Shown: positions 37,694-46,892, counted from the first letter of the stretch. The stretch: DNA of 62,864 bases from Gammaproteobacteria bacterium (GCA_022360445.1 JAKSCV010000085.1:1-62864); one strand, 5' to 3'. A program made the numbers and translations. Notes: a model not told the origin generated them from the letters alone.

Positions 37694-38902
37694 TCAGCCG
37701 GGCTGGCCGTCAATGCGTGGCCGAATCAATATGGGAATATAAGTGTAGAGGAAGCCAGCAAACGCCAGTATCCAAAAGATAAATGCAAGGGCAACCCCAT
37801 AGGTATATTGGGCCGGGAAAATGAGCGGGAAAAAGACCCGGAAACAGGCCCCACATGTGATCACAATAAATAACCCATACAAGATCGAAGGGGGATCAAA
37901 TACGTTTCGGCCGGTATGGCCCAGTGCCACACGCGCCATCATACCCAGGGTGATTAAGCCAATGCCTCCATACGTAAAGGCGTGCAGAGCCAAGAATACA
38001 GGGACTGCCCAAAAGATGCTGGCGGCTTTCAGTGCGAAACCCGTAATGATAAAGGCATAGGCGAGGAATAAAATCCAGAGTAACGGTTTTTTCCAGATTC
38101 CTGGTGTGTGCCAACCCATCAAACGTATGGCGTGGGTACCTGCCAAAGCCAGCGCAAAAAGGGCAGTGACAGTGCTTGCAGGACTGATAAGATCGGCGAT
38201 GGCAAAGCCAAGAAACAAGATCAGGCTTGTCAAGTCAAGCCATTTCCAGTTGGGGAGTGAGACGGTTTCGGCCACTCCGCGTTCAATGAAAAAAGGCATA
38301 ACCCGGCGCCCAAGTGTGAGCACAATAGCCAGTACAAGGTATAAACCCGCATACAGCCCAACATGCATCCATTGAGGTGAGCTATCCAGAGCGCCGGCAT
38401 AAAACACCAGGTTGGCGATACTGAGCAGGAGTACTTTAGAAACCAGCCCTATATTATTCCATTGCTTGGCTTGAAGAATGGGTCGGGCAATGGCGTAAGT
38501 CAGGAAAAAATTAAAGGCCAGATCGAGCAGTATAGTCGCCCAAAGTAATGAGGGTGTTGCAGAGAATAGAGACAATACTCTGGCCAAGGCCCACATAAAA
38601 AAAAGCATGGCCAGAGGCATATGCTGCAGAGTTTGGAGGTTTGTCCAATTGCGTACTGCGGTTAATAAAAAGCCGGCAATGACCGCCAGGCTATAGCCAA
38701 AAATCATTTCATGGGCATGCCACTGTATGGGGTCTGCGAGGGCAAACTGCATAGATTGTAGGCCAAAGGAATATTGAGCAAACCACAGGATAGAAGAGAG
38801 TAAGGCAAAAAGCGATGCGCCCAGAAAAAAGGGGCGAAAACCGAGTTGAAACAGTGCGTATTTGCGTGTTTTTCCGGGTTCGTTGAGGGTGACTATCGCC
38901 AT
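37694..38902 (-). CDS. nnrS: NnrS family haem-copper membrane protein
   Basis: 402 residues with about twelve membrane segments and the N-terminal FQLGFRPFFLGASLFALLS typical of NnrS. The family protects against nitric oxide and is often regulated with denitrification genes. No nitrite or NO reductase and no FNR-like site is visible here. Its TGA lies 28 bp before the probable rnd start, so the two may be cotranscribed. Confidence 0.9.
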   Translation of the reverse strand: MAIVTLNEPGKTRKYALFQLGFRPFFLGASLFALLSSILWFAQYSFGLQSMQFALADPIQWHAHEMIFGYSLAVIAGFLLTAVRNWTNLQTLQHMPLAMLFFMWALARVLSLFSATPSLLWATILLDLAFNFFLTYAIARPILQAKQWNNIGLVSKVLLLSIANLVFYAGALDSSPQWMHVGLYAGLYLVLAIVLTLGRRVMPFFIERGVAETVSLPNWKWLDLTSLILFLGFAIADLISPASTVTALFALALAGTHAIRLMGWHTPGIWKKPLLWILFLAYAFIITGFALKAASIFWAVPVFLALHAFTYGGIGLITLGMMARVALGHTGRNVFDPPSILYGLFIVITCGACFRVFFPLIFPAQYTYGVALAFIFWILAFAGFLYTYIPILIRPRIDGQPG

Positions 38903-38965
38903 AGTCCTAGTTTACGAGAGGCTACAAAAAAAGCCACACAATTTTTTGGTCGAGACATTAAGCAT

Positions 38966-38992
38966 TAAGCAAAAAGATAGATTGGCCGCTAT
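38966..38992 (+). promoter_or_regulatory. Possible FliA (sigma-28) promoter of the receiver/GGDEF-like gene
   Basis: TAAGCAAA (38966-38973), eleven bases, then GCCGCTAT (38985-38992) has the spacing of the sigma-28 consensus TAAAGTTT-N11-GCCGATAA. The -10 element matches six of eight positions and the -35 element is weaker. The start codon is 29 bp further on. Confidence 0.35.
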
Positions 38993-39020
38993 CCGGGAAG
39001 AGTAATTCCGGGGAAGAAAC

Positions 39021-40442
39021 ATGAGTAAGGTCACACATGAAGCAGGCCGAAAGCCCAGTATATTAGTTGCTGATGATTCACGCATTATGCGCTTTGCGAT
39101 CCACCGAATGCTGGCGGATGAATATCAGTTGGTTGAAGTCGACAACGGAGAGAAGGCTTGGCAGCAACTGCTGCATAATGATGCGATCAAGATATTGTTG
39201 ACTGACTTGCAAATGCCGGTTGTGGATGGATATGAGTTAATCGACCGTTTGCGCAAACCCGAAAATCCTGAGCACCTTCGGGAAATGCCAGTTATTGTGC
39301 TCAGTAGTTTTGATGAAAACGAAGAACGTAGCAAAAAAGCGTTGTCGCTGGGCAAACTAGCGTATGTGACCAAGCCATTTAACAGCTCACAAATTAAAGA
39401 GCGTGTGAATGCTTTGCTGGAAGAGGCCATGCTAGCGTCTGGTCAAGAACCGGCTCAGACGAAGCCCGTCGACAAGGCTAAAGGTTTGGAATGCTTTATG
39501 GAGAAGGGAGAACGGGACTTGGCCTACGTTCGCCGCGAGAGCAAGGATATGTCCACAGTTTTATTCGAGATTGATAAAGTCCCTGAGTTGGTCGTACGCC
39601 ATGGTTATGGGGTCGTGGGCCAGTTTGTCGTGTGGTTGAACACATTTCTACAGCAGCAGGTGCGTACATTGGATACGGTCTCGCGTATTGCTCAATACCG
39701 CTTTGGTGTCATTTTGCCGCTGACGAATGATCTTGGTGCGGTAGAAATGGCCAAGCGAGTGATTGAAAAAGTTCGCACACAACAGTTTACCGACCAAGGT
39801 GAGCCGATCAAGTTTGCGATGAGTGTCAGTATTGCGGCACCGCGAGTACACCACTGCCAATCTTTCATGGATATGTTGAAAATTGCCGAGCGTCGGTTGG
39901 ATATGGCGATTAACTTTGGCGGTAACACGCTGATTTATGAAGATCAGCCCTACCAGGCTCAGCAGAAAGCCGAGGCAGAGGCCAAAGAAAATCAACCCCG
40001 GTTACCTGACAAAGAAAATGATGCTGAAAAGGCTACTGTCATTGGTTTGCCGCAGCAGACAGAACTTGATAACCAGTCGGTAGATGATTCAGAGCCTGAT
40101 GCGCCAAAAGAGCCAACACAACCGGCAGACAATACAGTGGAAAACTGTCAGCAAAAGCCACAGGTGGTCGATTTGAATCGCTATCGTTCAGCCTCTAAAA
40201 CGGAGTCCGATGAGACGAATACGGAGTCGGGTCTGTCCGGCGTCACTCAGGATGCACCGCCTATAGAAACGGCTTTGTGGTTGTTAAAATCGGGGCACCT
40301 GGATCTCATTCAACCTCATCTCCCTGAGCTGTTAAAAGCGCTGCTGCCTTTGTTAAGGTATGCGGATGAGGCGCTTGCGCTGCAAGCCAATGAGCTGATC
40401 GAGCGATTAAGCGAGCAGTTAGATAGCGACGGGCGTTTTTAG
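39021..40442 (+). CDS. Response regulator with degenerate GGDEF-like domain
   Basis: 473 residues. A receiver domain occupies about residues 12-135: ILVADDSRIMRFAIHRML, phosphoacceptor D in LLTDLQMPVVDGYELI and the lysine in YVTKPF. A GGDEF-like domain follows (about 160-310), with GGDEF replaced by AQYRF in SRIAQYRFGVILP, so diguanylate cyclase activity is unlikely. A Q/E/D-rich low-complexity linker and a short helical C-terminus (about 410-473) end the protein. It may be a motility or signalling effector; the FliA-like site upstream fits this. Confidence 0.85.
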   Translation: MSKVTHEAGRKPSILVADDSRIMRFAIHRMLADEYQLVEVDNGEKAWQQLLHNDAIKILLTDLQMPVVDGYELIDRLRKPENPEHLREMPVIVLSSFDENEERSKKALSLGKLAYVTKPFNSSQIKERVNALLEEAMLASGQEPAQTKPVDKAKGLECFMEKGERDLAYVRRESKDMSTVLFEIDKVPELVVRHGYGVVGQFVVWLNTFLQQQVRTLDTVSRIAQYRFGVILPLTNDLGAVEMAKRVIEKVRTQQFTDQGEPIKFAMSVSIAAPRVHHCQSFMDMLKIAERRLDMAINFGGNTLIYEDQPYQAQQKAEAEAKENQPRLPDKENDAEKATVIGLPQQTELDNQSVDDSEPDAPKEPTQPADNTVENCQQKPQVVDLNRYRSASKTESDETNTESGLSGVTQDAPPIETALWLLKSGHLDLIQPHLPELLKALLPLLRYADEALALQANELIERLSEQLDSDGRF

Positions 40443-40537
40443 CCTTGTGGCTTATTAGAGTCGGTCAACGTGTTCAGAGTTTGTCGGCCTTCCCGTTTCA
40501 GCAGTAAACGTGTTTTGTCGTGGCGGGCCACTCTCTG

Positions 40538-40735
40538 TTAAGTGGTATTGCCCAAAGCGCCAACAAGTGAGTAAAGTAAGTTGAGACTTGGTGCGCCCGC
40601 TTGTGTGTTATCTGGAGGTAGGTGCCCATCGCGCCGACGGTTTTTAAGTCTTCAACTGTATCAATCCCTGCTGGGCTGAGCAGAGCCTCAGGTTTTTTAA
40701 TATTCGAAGTGGCTAGCCTGGAGGCATGTTTGGTC
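40538..40735 (-). pseudogene. Broken gene for a TfoX C-terminal-domain protein
   Basis: Directly after zapE, the minus strand encodes a TfoX_C-like domain. One frame gives PEALLSPAGIDTVEDLKTVG and then AMGTYLQ. After a -1 shift near 40610 a second frame gives DNTQAGAPSLNLLYSLVGAL and then GNTT before TAA. The family pattern (LKxLGAVEAYL... then SLNLLYALEGAL) spans both frames. No canonical start codon lies between the zapE stop and the conserved start. It is read as a decayed or frameshifted gene; a sequencing error or programmed -1 frameshift is possible. Confidence 0.6.
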
Positions 40736-41851
40736 TTAGCCCGTCTTGTGTTCCTTTGCCAGGTATTCGTGGGATTGCATTTCCAGGAGCCGGCTGACCG
40801 TGCGTTCGAATTCAAAACTCAGGCGTCTCCCTTGGTAAAGGCCCATGGGCGGCCTCTCTGCTGAGATGATCACTTTGACGTTGCGGTCGTAGAACTCATC
40901 GATCATGTTAATCCATCGCCTGGCTTGGTCGCTGCTTTTTTCATCCAACTGAGGGACGTTGCCAATAAGCACTGTGTGGAAGAGTGTGGCAATTTCAATG
41001 TAGTCATCGTTAGAGCGTGGGGTGTTGCATAGGGCTTCGAACTCAAACCAGACAACATCATCGGCCCAGTATCGAACGGGAATGTCGCGCCCGTTAATGT
41101 TGATGACGCTGCTGTGGGGAGTGTCGCCCGCAATCAGGCTGTTGAAGCTGGCCGCCAGGCTAGTTTCGGCCTGATCATCCAGTGGGTGGTGGTAAATTTC
41201 AGCCTGCTCCAATGTGCGTAGGCGGTAATCGATATCACCGTCCATATTAATCACGTCTGTGTGCTGCTTCATCAGCTCAATGGCCGGTATGAAGCGTGCG
41301 CGTTGCAAGCCGTCTTTGTAAAGACCATCGGGGGGAACATTGGAGGTTGTCACAAGCGCAACTCCCCGTTCGAAAAGCCCTCTTAAAAGGCCATACATTA
41401 ACATGGCGTCTGTGATGTCATTGATGTGCATTTCATCCAGGCAGATCACGCGAGCTTTTTGACTGAAATGCTCCGCCACGCGTTCCAACGGATCAGGCAC
41501 TTGACTCAGCTGTTTGAGCTGCTGGTGTACTTCCCGCATAAACCGGTGAAAATGGATGCGCAATTTCTGCTCAAAAGGAATGACTTCGTAAAACAGATCA
41601 AATAAGTGTGTTTTCCCTCGGCCGACTCCCCCCCAGATGTAGAGCCCTTTTGTCGTGGCAGGTGCCACCGTTTGACGTTTTCGAAAAGGATCTAACCAAC
41701 GAGGCTTAGGCTTGGGTGCCGGTGAGGGGTTGGGTTGAGTGCAGATGTCATCAAATAAACGTTGGAAATGGGTCATGACCCATTGCTGGTTTGGATCAAA
41801 GGCGAAGCTTTCGGTATCGAGTGCCTGCTGGTAGCGTTCTAATGGTGTCAT
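40736..41851 (-). CDS. zapE: Cell division ATPase ZapE (AFG1-like)
   Basis: 371 residues. P-loop ATPase with Walker A GGVGRGKTHLFDLFYE near residue 75, Walker B VICLDEMHINDITDAM and sensor LVTTSNVPPDGLYKDGLQR. ZapE interacts with FtsZ and is needed for division under low-oxygen or heat stress. It is transcribed alone toward the broken TfoX_C gene. Confidence 0.95.
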   Translation of the reverse strand: MTPLERYQQALDTESFAFDPNQQWVMTHFQRLFDDICTQPNPSPAPKPKPRWLDPFRKRQTVAPATTKGLYIWGGVGRGKTHLFDLFYEVIPFEQKLRIHFHRFMREVHQQLKQLSQVPDPLERVAEHFSQKARVICLDEMHINDITDAMLMYGLLRGLFERGVALVTTSNVPPDGLYKDGLQRARFIPAIELMKQHTDVINMDGDIDYRLRTLEQAEIYHHPLDDQAETSLAASFNSLIAGDTPHSSVININGRDIPVRYWADDVVWFEFEALCNTPRSNDDYIEIATLFHTVLIGNVPQLDEKSSDQARRWINMIDEFYDRNVKVIISAERPPMGLYQGRRLSFEFERTVSRLLEMQSHEYLAKEHKTG

Positions 41852-41916
41852 GGTTTACGAGCTGGGTGAAATCTGCTGATGGATAAACTGTAAAATATAA
41901 CAGAAATTGTGAGTAT

Positions 41917-41934
41917 GCTGGGTAATCTCCCAGC
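41917..41934. other. Small palindromic stem-loop in the zapE upstream region
   Basis: GCTGGG and CCCAGC enclose a 6-base loop 66 bp upstream of zapE, in the 210-bp divergent gap with the YeeE-like genes. No T tract follows on either strand, so it is not read as a terminator. It might be an operator or a leader element. Confidence 0.3.
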
Positions 41935-42061
41935 TGTTTATCAGAATGTGTGGGGGTGAGGGTGTTTTTACCGCGGCAATATCCCGCAGACGACACTTGA
42001 GTCATATTGAGCGCGCGACATACAATTGCCTGCCTTTATCCTGTTAATGGTTAAGTTTTGA

Positions 42062-42496
42062 ATGCTGGAAGTTAGTCTGGAGAGTGTGATACCTGCACTT
42101 GTAGGTGGATGGTTGATTGGCCTGAGTGCTGTCGCCTTGTTATTTTTGAATGGACGGGTCGCCGGTGTGAGTGGCATTTTGAATAGCTTGGTGTTTGATC
42201 GCAAGGACCGTCAGCTTTGGCGGCTTTTGTTTATTCTGGGTTTGGTACTGGGTGGTTTCTTTTTTTCAGCTACAAGGGTTGTTCCTCCGGAATACCCGGC
42301 CAGCGCATGGCTTCTCATCTTAGGTGGCTTCCTCGTCGGGTTTGGCGCTCGTATGGGAGGGGGGTGTACCAGTGGCCATGGAATATGTGGTCTCAGTTTG
42401 TTGTCGTTAAGATCTCTTGTAGCTGTCATTGTTTTCATGCTCACAGGAATCTTGACGGTGTATGTATTGCACCACATAGTGAGGGTTGACACATGA
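42062..42496 (+). CDS. YeeE/YedE-family transporter, first half
   Basis: 144 residues, four or five membrane segments. The family motif FGARMGGGCTSGHGICGLSL carries the conserved cysteines. In the YeeE/TsuA family these act in thiosulfate uptake. This organism has the two halves as separate genes, and it overlaps the second half by four bases (ATGA). Confidence 0.85.
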   Translation: MLEVSLESVIPALVGGWLIGLSAVALLFLNGRVAGVSGILNSLVFDRKDRQLWRLLFILGLVLGGFFFSATRVVPPEYPASAWLLILGGFLVGFGARMGGGCTSGHGICGLSLLSLRSLVAVIVFMLTGILTVYVLHHIVRVDT

Positions 42497-42945
42497 AACA
42501 ATGTGCAGTTGCATTATTGGTCGGATTGTTATTCGGCTGGGGTTTGAGTCTGTCTGGTATGACCGATCCAGCCCGTGTGATTGGTTTTCTAGATGTGACG
42601 GGTCATTGGGATCCCAGCTTATTGTTTGTGATGGGCGGGGCGTTGATGGTATCGGGTGTTTTGTTTCGGTTTGTGTTGAGGCGGTCATCCCCTTGTTTCG
42701 CTTCAGAGTTTCAACTGCCTGTGAACCGTATAATTAGCCCGCGACTGCTTTGTGGCTCAGGCCTTTTTGGCATTGGTTGGGGCTTGTCGGGCTATTGCCC
42801 CGGCCCAGCGCTGACTTCCCTGGGGTTTGGTTTTTTGAATTCGGTGATTGTTGTTTGCTCAATGCTGGCCGGTTTTTTTGCACACAAGATCATTTTCGAA
42901 CAGGAGGTAGCGATCGCTACACCCTGTTCAGATGCCAATAATTAG
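42493..42945 (+). CDS. YeeE/YedE-family transporter, second half
   Basis: 150 residues, four hydrophobic segments. It has the pair of family elements GWGLSLSGMTDPARVIGFLD and IGWGLSGYCPGPALTSLGFG. Its start overlaps the upstream gene's stop, so the two subunits are translated together. It is the DUF6691-type partner. Sulfur-compound import is likely but unproven. Confidence 0.85.
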   Translation: MKQCAVALLVGLLFGWGLSLSGMTDPARVIGFLDVTGHWDPSLLFVMGGALMVSGVLFRFVLRRSSPCFASEFQLPVNRIISPRLLCGSGLFGIGWGLSGYCPGPALTSLGFGFLNSVIVVCSMLAGFFAHKIIFEQEVAIATPCSDANN

Positions 42946-42954
42946 GTGAATAAT

Positions 42955-43701
42955 ATGCTTGTAATTCCTGCGATTGATTTAAAAGCTGGGCAGTGTGTCA
43001 GGCTCCGTCAGGGGCGGATGGATGACGATACGGTTTTTTCGGATGACCCTGTTACTGTTGCAGGCCGTTGGGTAGCGGCTGGAGCTAAGCGGTTGCATTT
43101 GGTTGATTTAGACGGCGCTTTTGCCGGCGAGCCACGTAATGCACAAGTGGTTAAAGCAATTCGCAAAGCCTACCCTGACCTGCCTCTTCAAGTCGGTGGA
43201 GGTATCCGTAACCTGGAAACAGCCGAAGCGTATGTAAACGCAGGAGTGAGTTATATCATCATAGGCACCCAGGCGGTGAAAGCTCCGGCCTTTGTCAGCC
43301 TTCTCTGTGAGCACTTTCCAGGTCAGGTGATTGTCGGGTTAGATGCTAAAGATGGCAAAGTCGCTGTGGAAGGTTGGGCTGAGGTTTCTGAGCAAGAGGC
43401 GGTGACCCTGGCGAGTACGTTTGAGGGCCTGGGCGTCAGCGCGATTGTGTATACCGACATCAGCCGGGACGGAATGATGCAGGGGGTGAATACCCCGGCA
43501 ACCGTCAGTCTGGCAGAAGCCATCTCAATACCTGTGATTGCTTCCGGTGGCGTCACGAATATTGATGACATTCGAAACCTCTGCGACGTGGCTGAGTCTG
43601 GGATCAGTGGTGCTATCGTGGGTCGGGCCTTGTACGAGGGAAGCCTGGATCTGACGGAGGCGCAACAGTTGTCAGACCAGTTGTTGTCGAACAGAAGGTA
43701 A
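42955..43701 (+). CDS. hisA: ProFAR isomerase
   Basis: 248 residues from the ATG giving [20 protein letters not shown], with AGGTG seven bases upstream; a GTG at 42946 adds three residues. (beta-alpha)8 barrel of histidine biosynthesis, with catalytic aspartates near the N-terminus and in [14 protein letters not shown]. It is followed by hisF after 6 bp. Confidence 0.96.
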   Translation: MLVIPAIDLKAGQCVRLRQGRMDDDTVFSDDPVTVAGRWVAAGAKRLHLVDLDGAFAGEPRNAQVVKAIRKAYPDLPLQVGGGIRNLETAEAYVNAGVSYIIIGTQAVKAPAFVSLLCEHFPGQVIVGLDAKDGKVAVEGWAEVSEQEAVTLASTFEGLGVSAIVYTDISRDGMMQGVNTPATVSLAEAISIPVIASGGVTNIDDIRNLCDVAESGISGAIVGRALYEGSLDLTEAQQLSDQLLSNRR

Positions 43702-43707
43702 GAGCAC

Positions 43708-44478
43708 ATGCTAGCAAAACGCATCATCCCCTGCCTCGATGTGGACAACGGCCGCGTGGTCAAAGGCGTTCGGTTTGTTGATATTCGCGACGCCGGTGAC
43801 CCGGTAGAAATCGCCCGCCGCTATGACAAAGAAGGCGCTGACGAAATTACCTTTTTGGATATCACAGCAAGCTCGGATAACCGGTCGACCATGATCGACG
43901 TTGTTGAACATGTCGCCAATGAAGTTTTTATCCCCCTAACCGTGGGTGGAGGCATCCGCAGTGTTGAAGATGTCCGAACCATGTTGAATGCCGGTGCCGA
44001 TAAGGTTGGCATCAATACCGCCGCAATTTTTGAACCTGAGCTGGTAAAACGTGCCGCCGGTAAAGTCGGGTCCCAGTGCATTGTTGTCGCCATCGATGCG
44101 AAAAAAGTGAGTGCAGAGGGGGAGCCTTTGCGCTGGGAAGTATTCACGCATGGCGGACGCAAGCCCACAGGTATTGACGCTGTCGAATGGGCACAAAGAA
44201 TGTGCCGCTATGGGGCTGGCGAAATTCTGTTGACCAGTATGGACCGTGACGGCACCAAGGTTGGGTTTGACCTGGCGCTTACCTGTGCTGTTAGCCGGGC
44301 GGTGACAATCCCTGTCATCGCTTCGGGTGGAGTAGGTACCCTGGCACATTTGGCTGAGGGTGTTCTGGATGGTGAAGCCGATGCGGTGTTAGCGGCCAGT
44401 ATTTTTCACTTTGGCGAATATTCAATTGATGAAGCGAAAGCTTTTATGGTCGCCAAAGGAATCGAGATGAGGATGTAG
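43708..44478 (+). CDS. hisF: Imidazole glycerol phosphate synthase cyclase subunit
   Basis: 256 residues, the family length. The catalytic aspartates are in [16 protein letters not shown] and [16 protein letters not shown]. With HisH (not in the window) it makes imidazole glycerol phosphate and AICAR. It is cotranscribed with hisA; hisI follows after 34 bp. Confidence 0.97.
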   Translation: MLAKRIIPCLDVDNGRVVKGVRFVDIRDAGDPVEIARRYDKEGADEITFLDITASSDNRSTMIDVVEHVANEVFIPLTVGGGIRSVEDVRTMLNAGADKVGINTAAIFEPELVKRAAGKVGSQCIVVAIDAKKVSAEGEPLRWEVFTHGGRKPTGIDAVEWAQRMCRYGAGEILLTSMDRDGTKVGFDLALTCAVSRAVTIPVIASGGVGTLAHLAEGVLDGEADAVLAASIFHFGEYSIDEAKAFMVAKGIEMRM

Positions 44479-44512
44479 TCGTTGTGAAAAAGACTTGTGG
44501 TACACTCGGGCC

Positions 44513-44902
44513 ATGACCCCCTCAACCGCATCGCAACGAGTTAAGTGGAACGAACAAGGGCTTGTTCCCGCAATTGCGCAATCTGCTCAAAGCGGCAAGA
44601 TTTTGATGGTCGCCTGGATGAATCGTGAAGCGCTGGAGCAAACGATACAGACCGGTGAGGCTGTTTACTGGTCACGTTCCCGCAAAAAACTATGGCATAA
44701 GGGGGAGTCCTCTGGCCATACTCAAAAGGTTATTGAACTAAGAACTGATTGCGACTTTGATGTCATCTTACTTAAAGTGGATCAGGCTGGCGGGATTGCT
44801 TGTCATACTGGGCGTGAAAGCTGTTTTTTCAGGCGTAATGAGAATGGTGACTGGCAGGATGTTGAACCGGTGTTAAAGCCGCCCGAAGAGATTTATAAAT
44901 GA
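44513..44902 (+). CDS. hisI: Phosphoribosyl-AMP cyclohydrolase
   Basis: 129 residues from the ATG at 44513; a TTG at 44495 adds six residues. Zinc enzyme that opens the adenine ring of PR-AMP. Motifs are [36 protein letters not shown] and the cysteine pair in [14 protein letters not shown]. It overlaps hisE by four bases. Confidence 0.96.
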   Translation: MTPSTASQRVKWNEQGLVPAIAQSAQSGKILMVAWMNREALEQTIQTGEAVYWSRSRKKLWHKGESSGHTQKVIELRTDCDFDVILLKVDQAGGIACHTGRESCFFRRNENGDWQDVEPVLKPPEEIYK

Positions 44903-45225
44903 GCGAAATTTTAAAGCGGCTCGATCAGTCATTGGAGTCACGAAAACAGTCTGACCCCCAGTCGTCTTATGTTGCAAGTCTGTACGGCAAAGGGCGAGAT
45001 GCTATTTTGAAAAAAGTGGGTGAAGAGGCGGTTGAAGTTATCCTCGCAGCAAAGGGTGTAGACGATCAGCATGTCATCTATGAAACGGCAGATTTGTGGT
45101 TTCATACCTTGGTGATGCTATCTGAGCGAGGGCTGAGTTACGAAGACGTATTGAATGAGCTGGCGCGCCGGGAAGGTGTGTCCGGGCTCGACGAGAAAAA
45201 ATCCCGGCGCGAAAGCGCAAGTTGA
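44899..45225 (+). CDS. hisE: Phosphoribosyl-ATP pyrophosphatase
   Basis: 108 residues. It hydrolyses PR-ATP to PR-AMP just before HisI acts. It has [16 protein letters not shown] with the MazG-type metal-binding glutamates, and [20 protein letters not shown]. In enterics HisI and HisE are fused; here they are separate. tatA starts 18 bp later, a linkage also seen in Pseudomonas. Confidence 0.95.
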   Translation: MSEILKRLDQSLESRKQSDPQSSYVASLYGKGRDAILKKVGEEAVEVILAAKGVDDQHVIYETADLWFHTLVMLSERGLSYEDVLNELARREGVSGLDEKKSRRESAS

Positions 45226-45243
45226 CAATATAGAGGTTGGATT

Positions 45244-45489
45244 ATGGGTATAAGTATTTGGCAACTCCTGATTATTCTTGCGATAGTGCTTTTGCTGTTT
45301 GGAGCCAAGCGTCTACGCAATGTTGGTGGTGATCTGGGTCAGGCCGTCAAAGGATTTAAAGACTCAATGAAAGAGGATGAAAGCAAGAAAGACGCCGCTT
45401 CGGATCAGCGTATTGAGAGCCAAAGCGCTGAACCAGAAGAGACAACCCAGTCGGCCACCAATGTTACGTCGGATAAAGATAAAGTCTAA
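45244..45489 (+). CDS. tatA: Sec-independent translocase protein TatA
   Basis: 81 residues. One N-terminal membrane helix ([19 protein letters not shown]), then an amphipathic helix ([18 protein letters not shown]) and an acidic tail. TatA forms the pore-like assembly that moves folded proteins across the inner membrane. It starts the tatABC set after hisE. Confidence 0.93.
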   Translation: MGISIWQLLIILAIVLLLFGAKRLRNVGGDLGQAVKGFKDSMKEDESKKDAASDQRIESQSAEPEETTQSATNVTSDKDKV

Positions 45490-45503
45490 CCGAAACAGCT
45501 TTT

Positions 45504-45872
45504 ATGTTTGACGTTGGTTTTTGGGAGCTGTTGTTGATTGGCATTGTTGCACTTCTGGTCATTGGCCCAAGCCGATTGCCAGAGGTCGCTCGTACCGTGG
45601 GTTTATGGGTGGGGCGTGCCCAACGCATGGTTCAGTCGGTAAAATCTGATATACAGCGGGAGCTGGAGAACGAGCATTTAAAAAGCGTGCTTGAAGAACA
45701 GAAAAAAGAAATTGGTGACCTTAAAGAACTCGTTGACGATACCAGAAACCAAATAGAAAGACCCATCGCACAGTTTTCTGAGCAAATTTTACCGGAACAA
45801 GGGGCGGTCGCCTCGGAGCCTGAAGTTCAAGACACGCAGAATACGCCTGCAGCGGCTGAACGTAAGCCATAA
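45504..45872 (+). CDS. tatB: Sec-independent translocase protein TatB
   Basis: 122 residues. N-terminal helix with FDVGFWELLLIGIVALLVIG and the PSRLPEVARTVGLWVGRAQR signature, then a long helical region rich in E/K. It binds TatC and receives substrates. 14 bp from tatA and 24 bp before tatC. Confidence 0.94.
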   Translation: MFDVGFWELLLIGIVALLVIGPSRLPEVARTVGLWVGRAQRMVQSVKSDIQRELENEHLKSVLEEQKKEIGDLKELVDDTRNQIERPIAQFSEQILPEQGAVASEPEVQDTQNTPAAAERKP

Positions 45873-45896
45873 TTCGGGTGCTTGAAGGGTATGACA

Positions 45897-46655
45897 ATGA
45901 GTTCTGGTGAGCAGCACGATCAATCGGTTGAAGAGAAAGAGGAAAGCTTTCTCTCGCACTTGGTGGAATTGAGGGATCGGTTACTTAAATCGGTGTTGGT
46001 TGTGACCGCCGTGTTTTTATGTCTTTTCCCCTTTTCACAAACGATCTACTCCTGGTTAGCCGGTCCGCTTTTGGAGCAATTGCCCGAGGGTGCCAATATG
46101 ATCGCGATTGAGGTTGCAGCCCCTTTTTTGATTCCATTTAAAATGGTTTTAATGCTGTCCATTTTTATTTCCATACCTTTCATCCTGTATCACGTTTGGG
46201 CGTTTATTGCTCCGGCACTTTACAAAAAAGAAAAACAGCTGGTTTTACCGCTACTGGCCTCGAGTGTCATTTTGTTCTTCACGGGCGTTGCTTTTGCTTT
46301 TTTTGTCGTATTCCCTCTGGTCTTTGACTTTTTGACAGGTTTTGCCCCAGAGGGGGTTGAAGTGAATACGGACATAGGTAAGTACTTGGACTTTGTCATG
46401 ACCATCTTTATTGCTTTTGGTATTGCTTTTGAAGTCCCTGTGGCGATTATCCTTTTGGTGCTCATGGGCATTACGACGCCTGCAGCGTTGGCCAGCAAAC
46501 GACCATATTTTATCGTGGCGGCTTTTATTGTAGGTATGATTCTAACGCCACCGGATGTGATTTCTCAGACGCTTCTCGCATTGCCCATGTGGTTGTTGTT
46601 TGAAGCAGGGATCTTGTTATCCAAAATAATTTTAAACAAGCGGCAAACGGTGTAA
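45897..46655 (+). CDS. tatC: Sec-independent translocase protein TatC
   Basis: 252 residues from the ATG at 45897, placed by GAAGGG seven bases upstream; other starts lie at 45882 and 45891. Six membrane segments, the family FLSHLVELRDRLLKSV near the N-terminus and EVAAPFLIPFKMVLMLSIFI. It recognises twin-arginine signals together with TatB. Confidence 0.95.
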   Translation: MSSGEQHDQSVEEKEESFLSHLVELRDRLLKSVLVVTAVFLCLFPFSQTIYSWLAGPLLEQLPEGANMIAIEVAAPFLIPFKMVLMLSIFISIPFILYHVWAFIAPALYKKEKQLVLPLLASSVILFFTGVAFAFFVVFPLVFDFLTGFAPEGVEVNTDIGKYLDFVMTIFIAFGIAFEVPVAIILLVLMGITTPAALASKRPYFIVAAFIVGMILTPPDVISQTLLALPMWLLFEAGILLSKIILNKRQTV

Positions 46656-46862
46656 GGCTGGGTTTGGTCAGCCAGCTTTAGTCAGAAGAGTGGGCTGCAT
46701 TGATATCATGCTTTATGAGTGCACTTGTTGTCTTTAGCTGTGCAGAAAAAGGCTGTGGTATTATAGCCATTGGTTCCATGATTTAATGGTCTTGCGTTTA
46801 GCGTGTGGATGAGGGTAAAAGTTCCACCCTATTTATGGCTCCTGGATTGATAATAGCCAGAT

Positions 46863-46892
46863 TTGCCCCATCTTAGTTGTATAAAATATTTA
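46863..46892 (+). promoter_or_regulatory. Possible promoter of nadA
   Basis: TTGCCC (46863-46868), 18 bases, then TATTTA (46887-46892) is the best sigma-70 candidate in the 260-bp gap after tatC. I see no gene in this gap; it also holds short imperfect hairpins such as GGCTG...CAGCC just past the tatC stop. Confidence 0.3.

Noticed and set aside
41917-41934. Hairpin upstream of zapE as a terminator
   Set aside because: No T tract follows on either strand and it lies in a divergent promoter gap.
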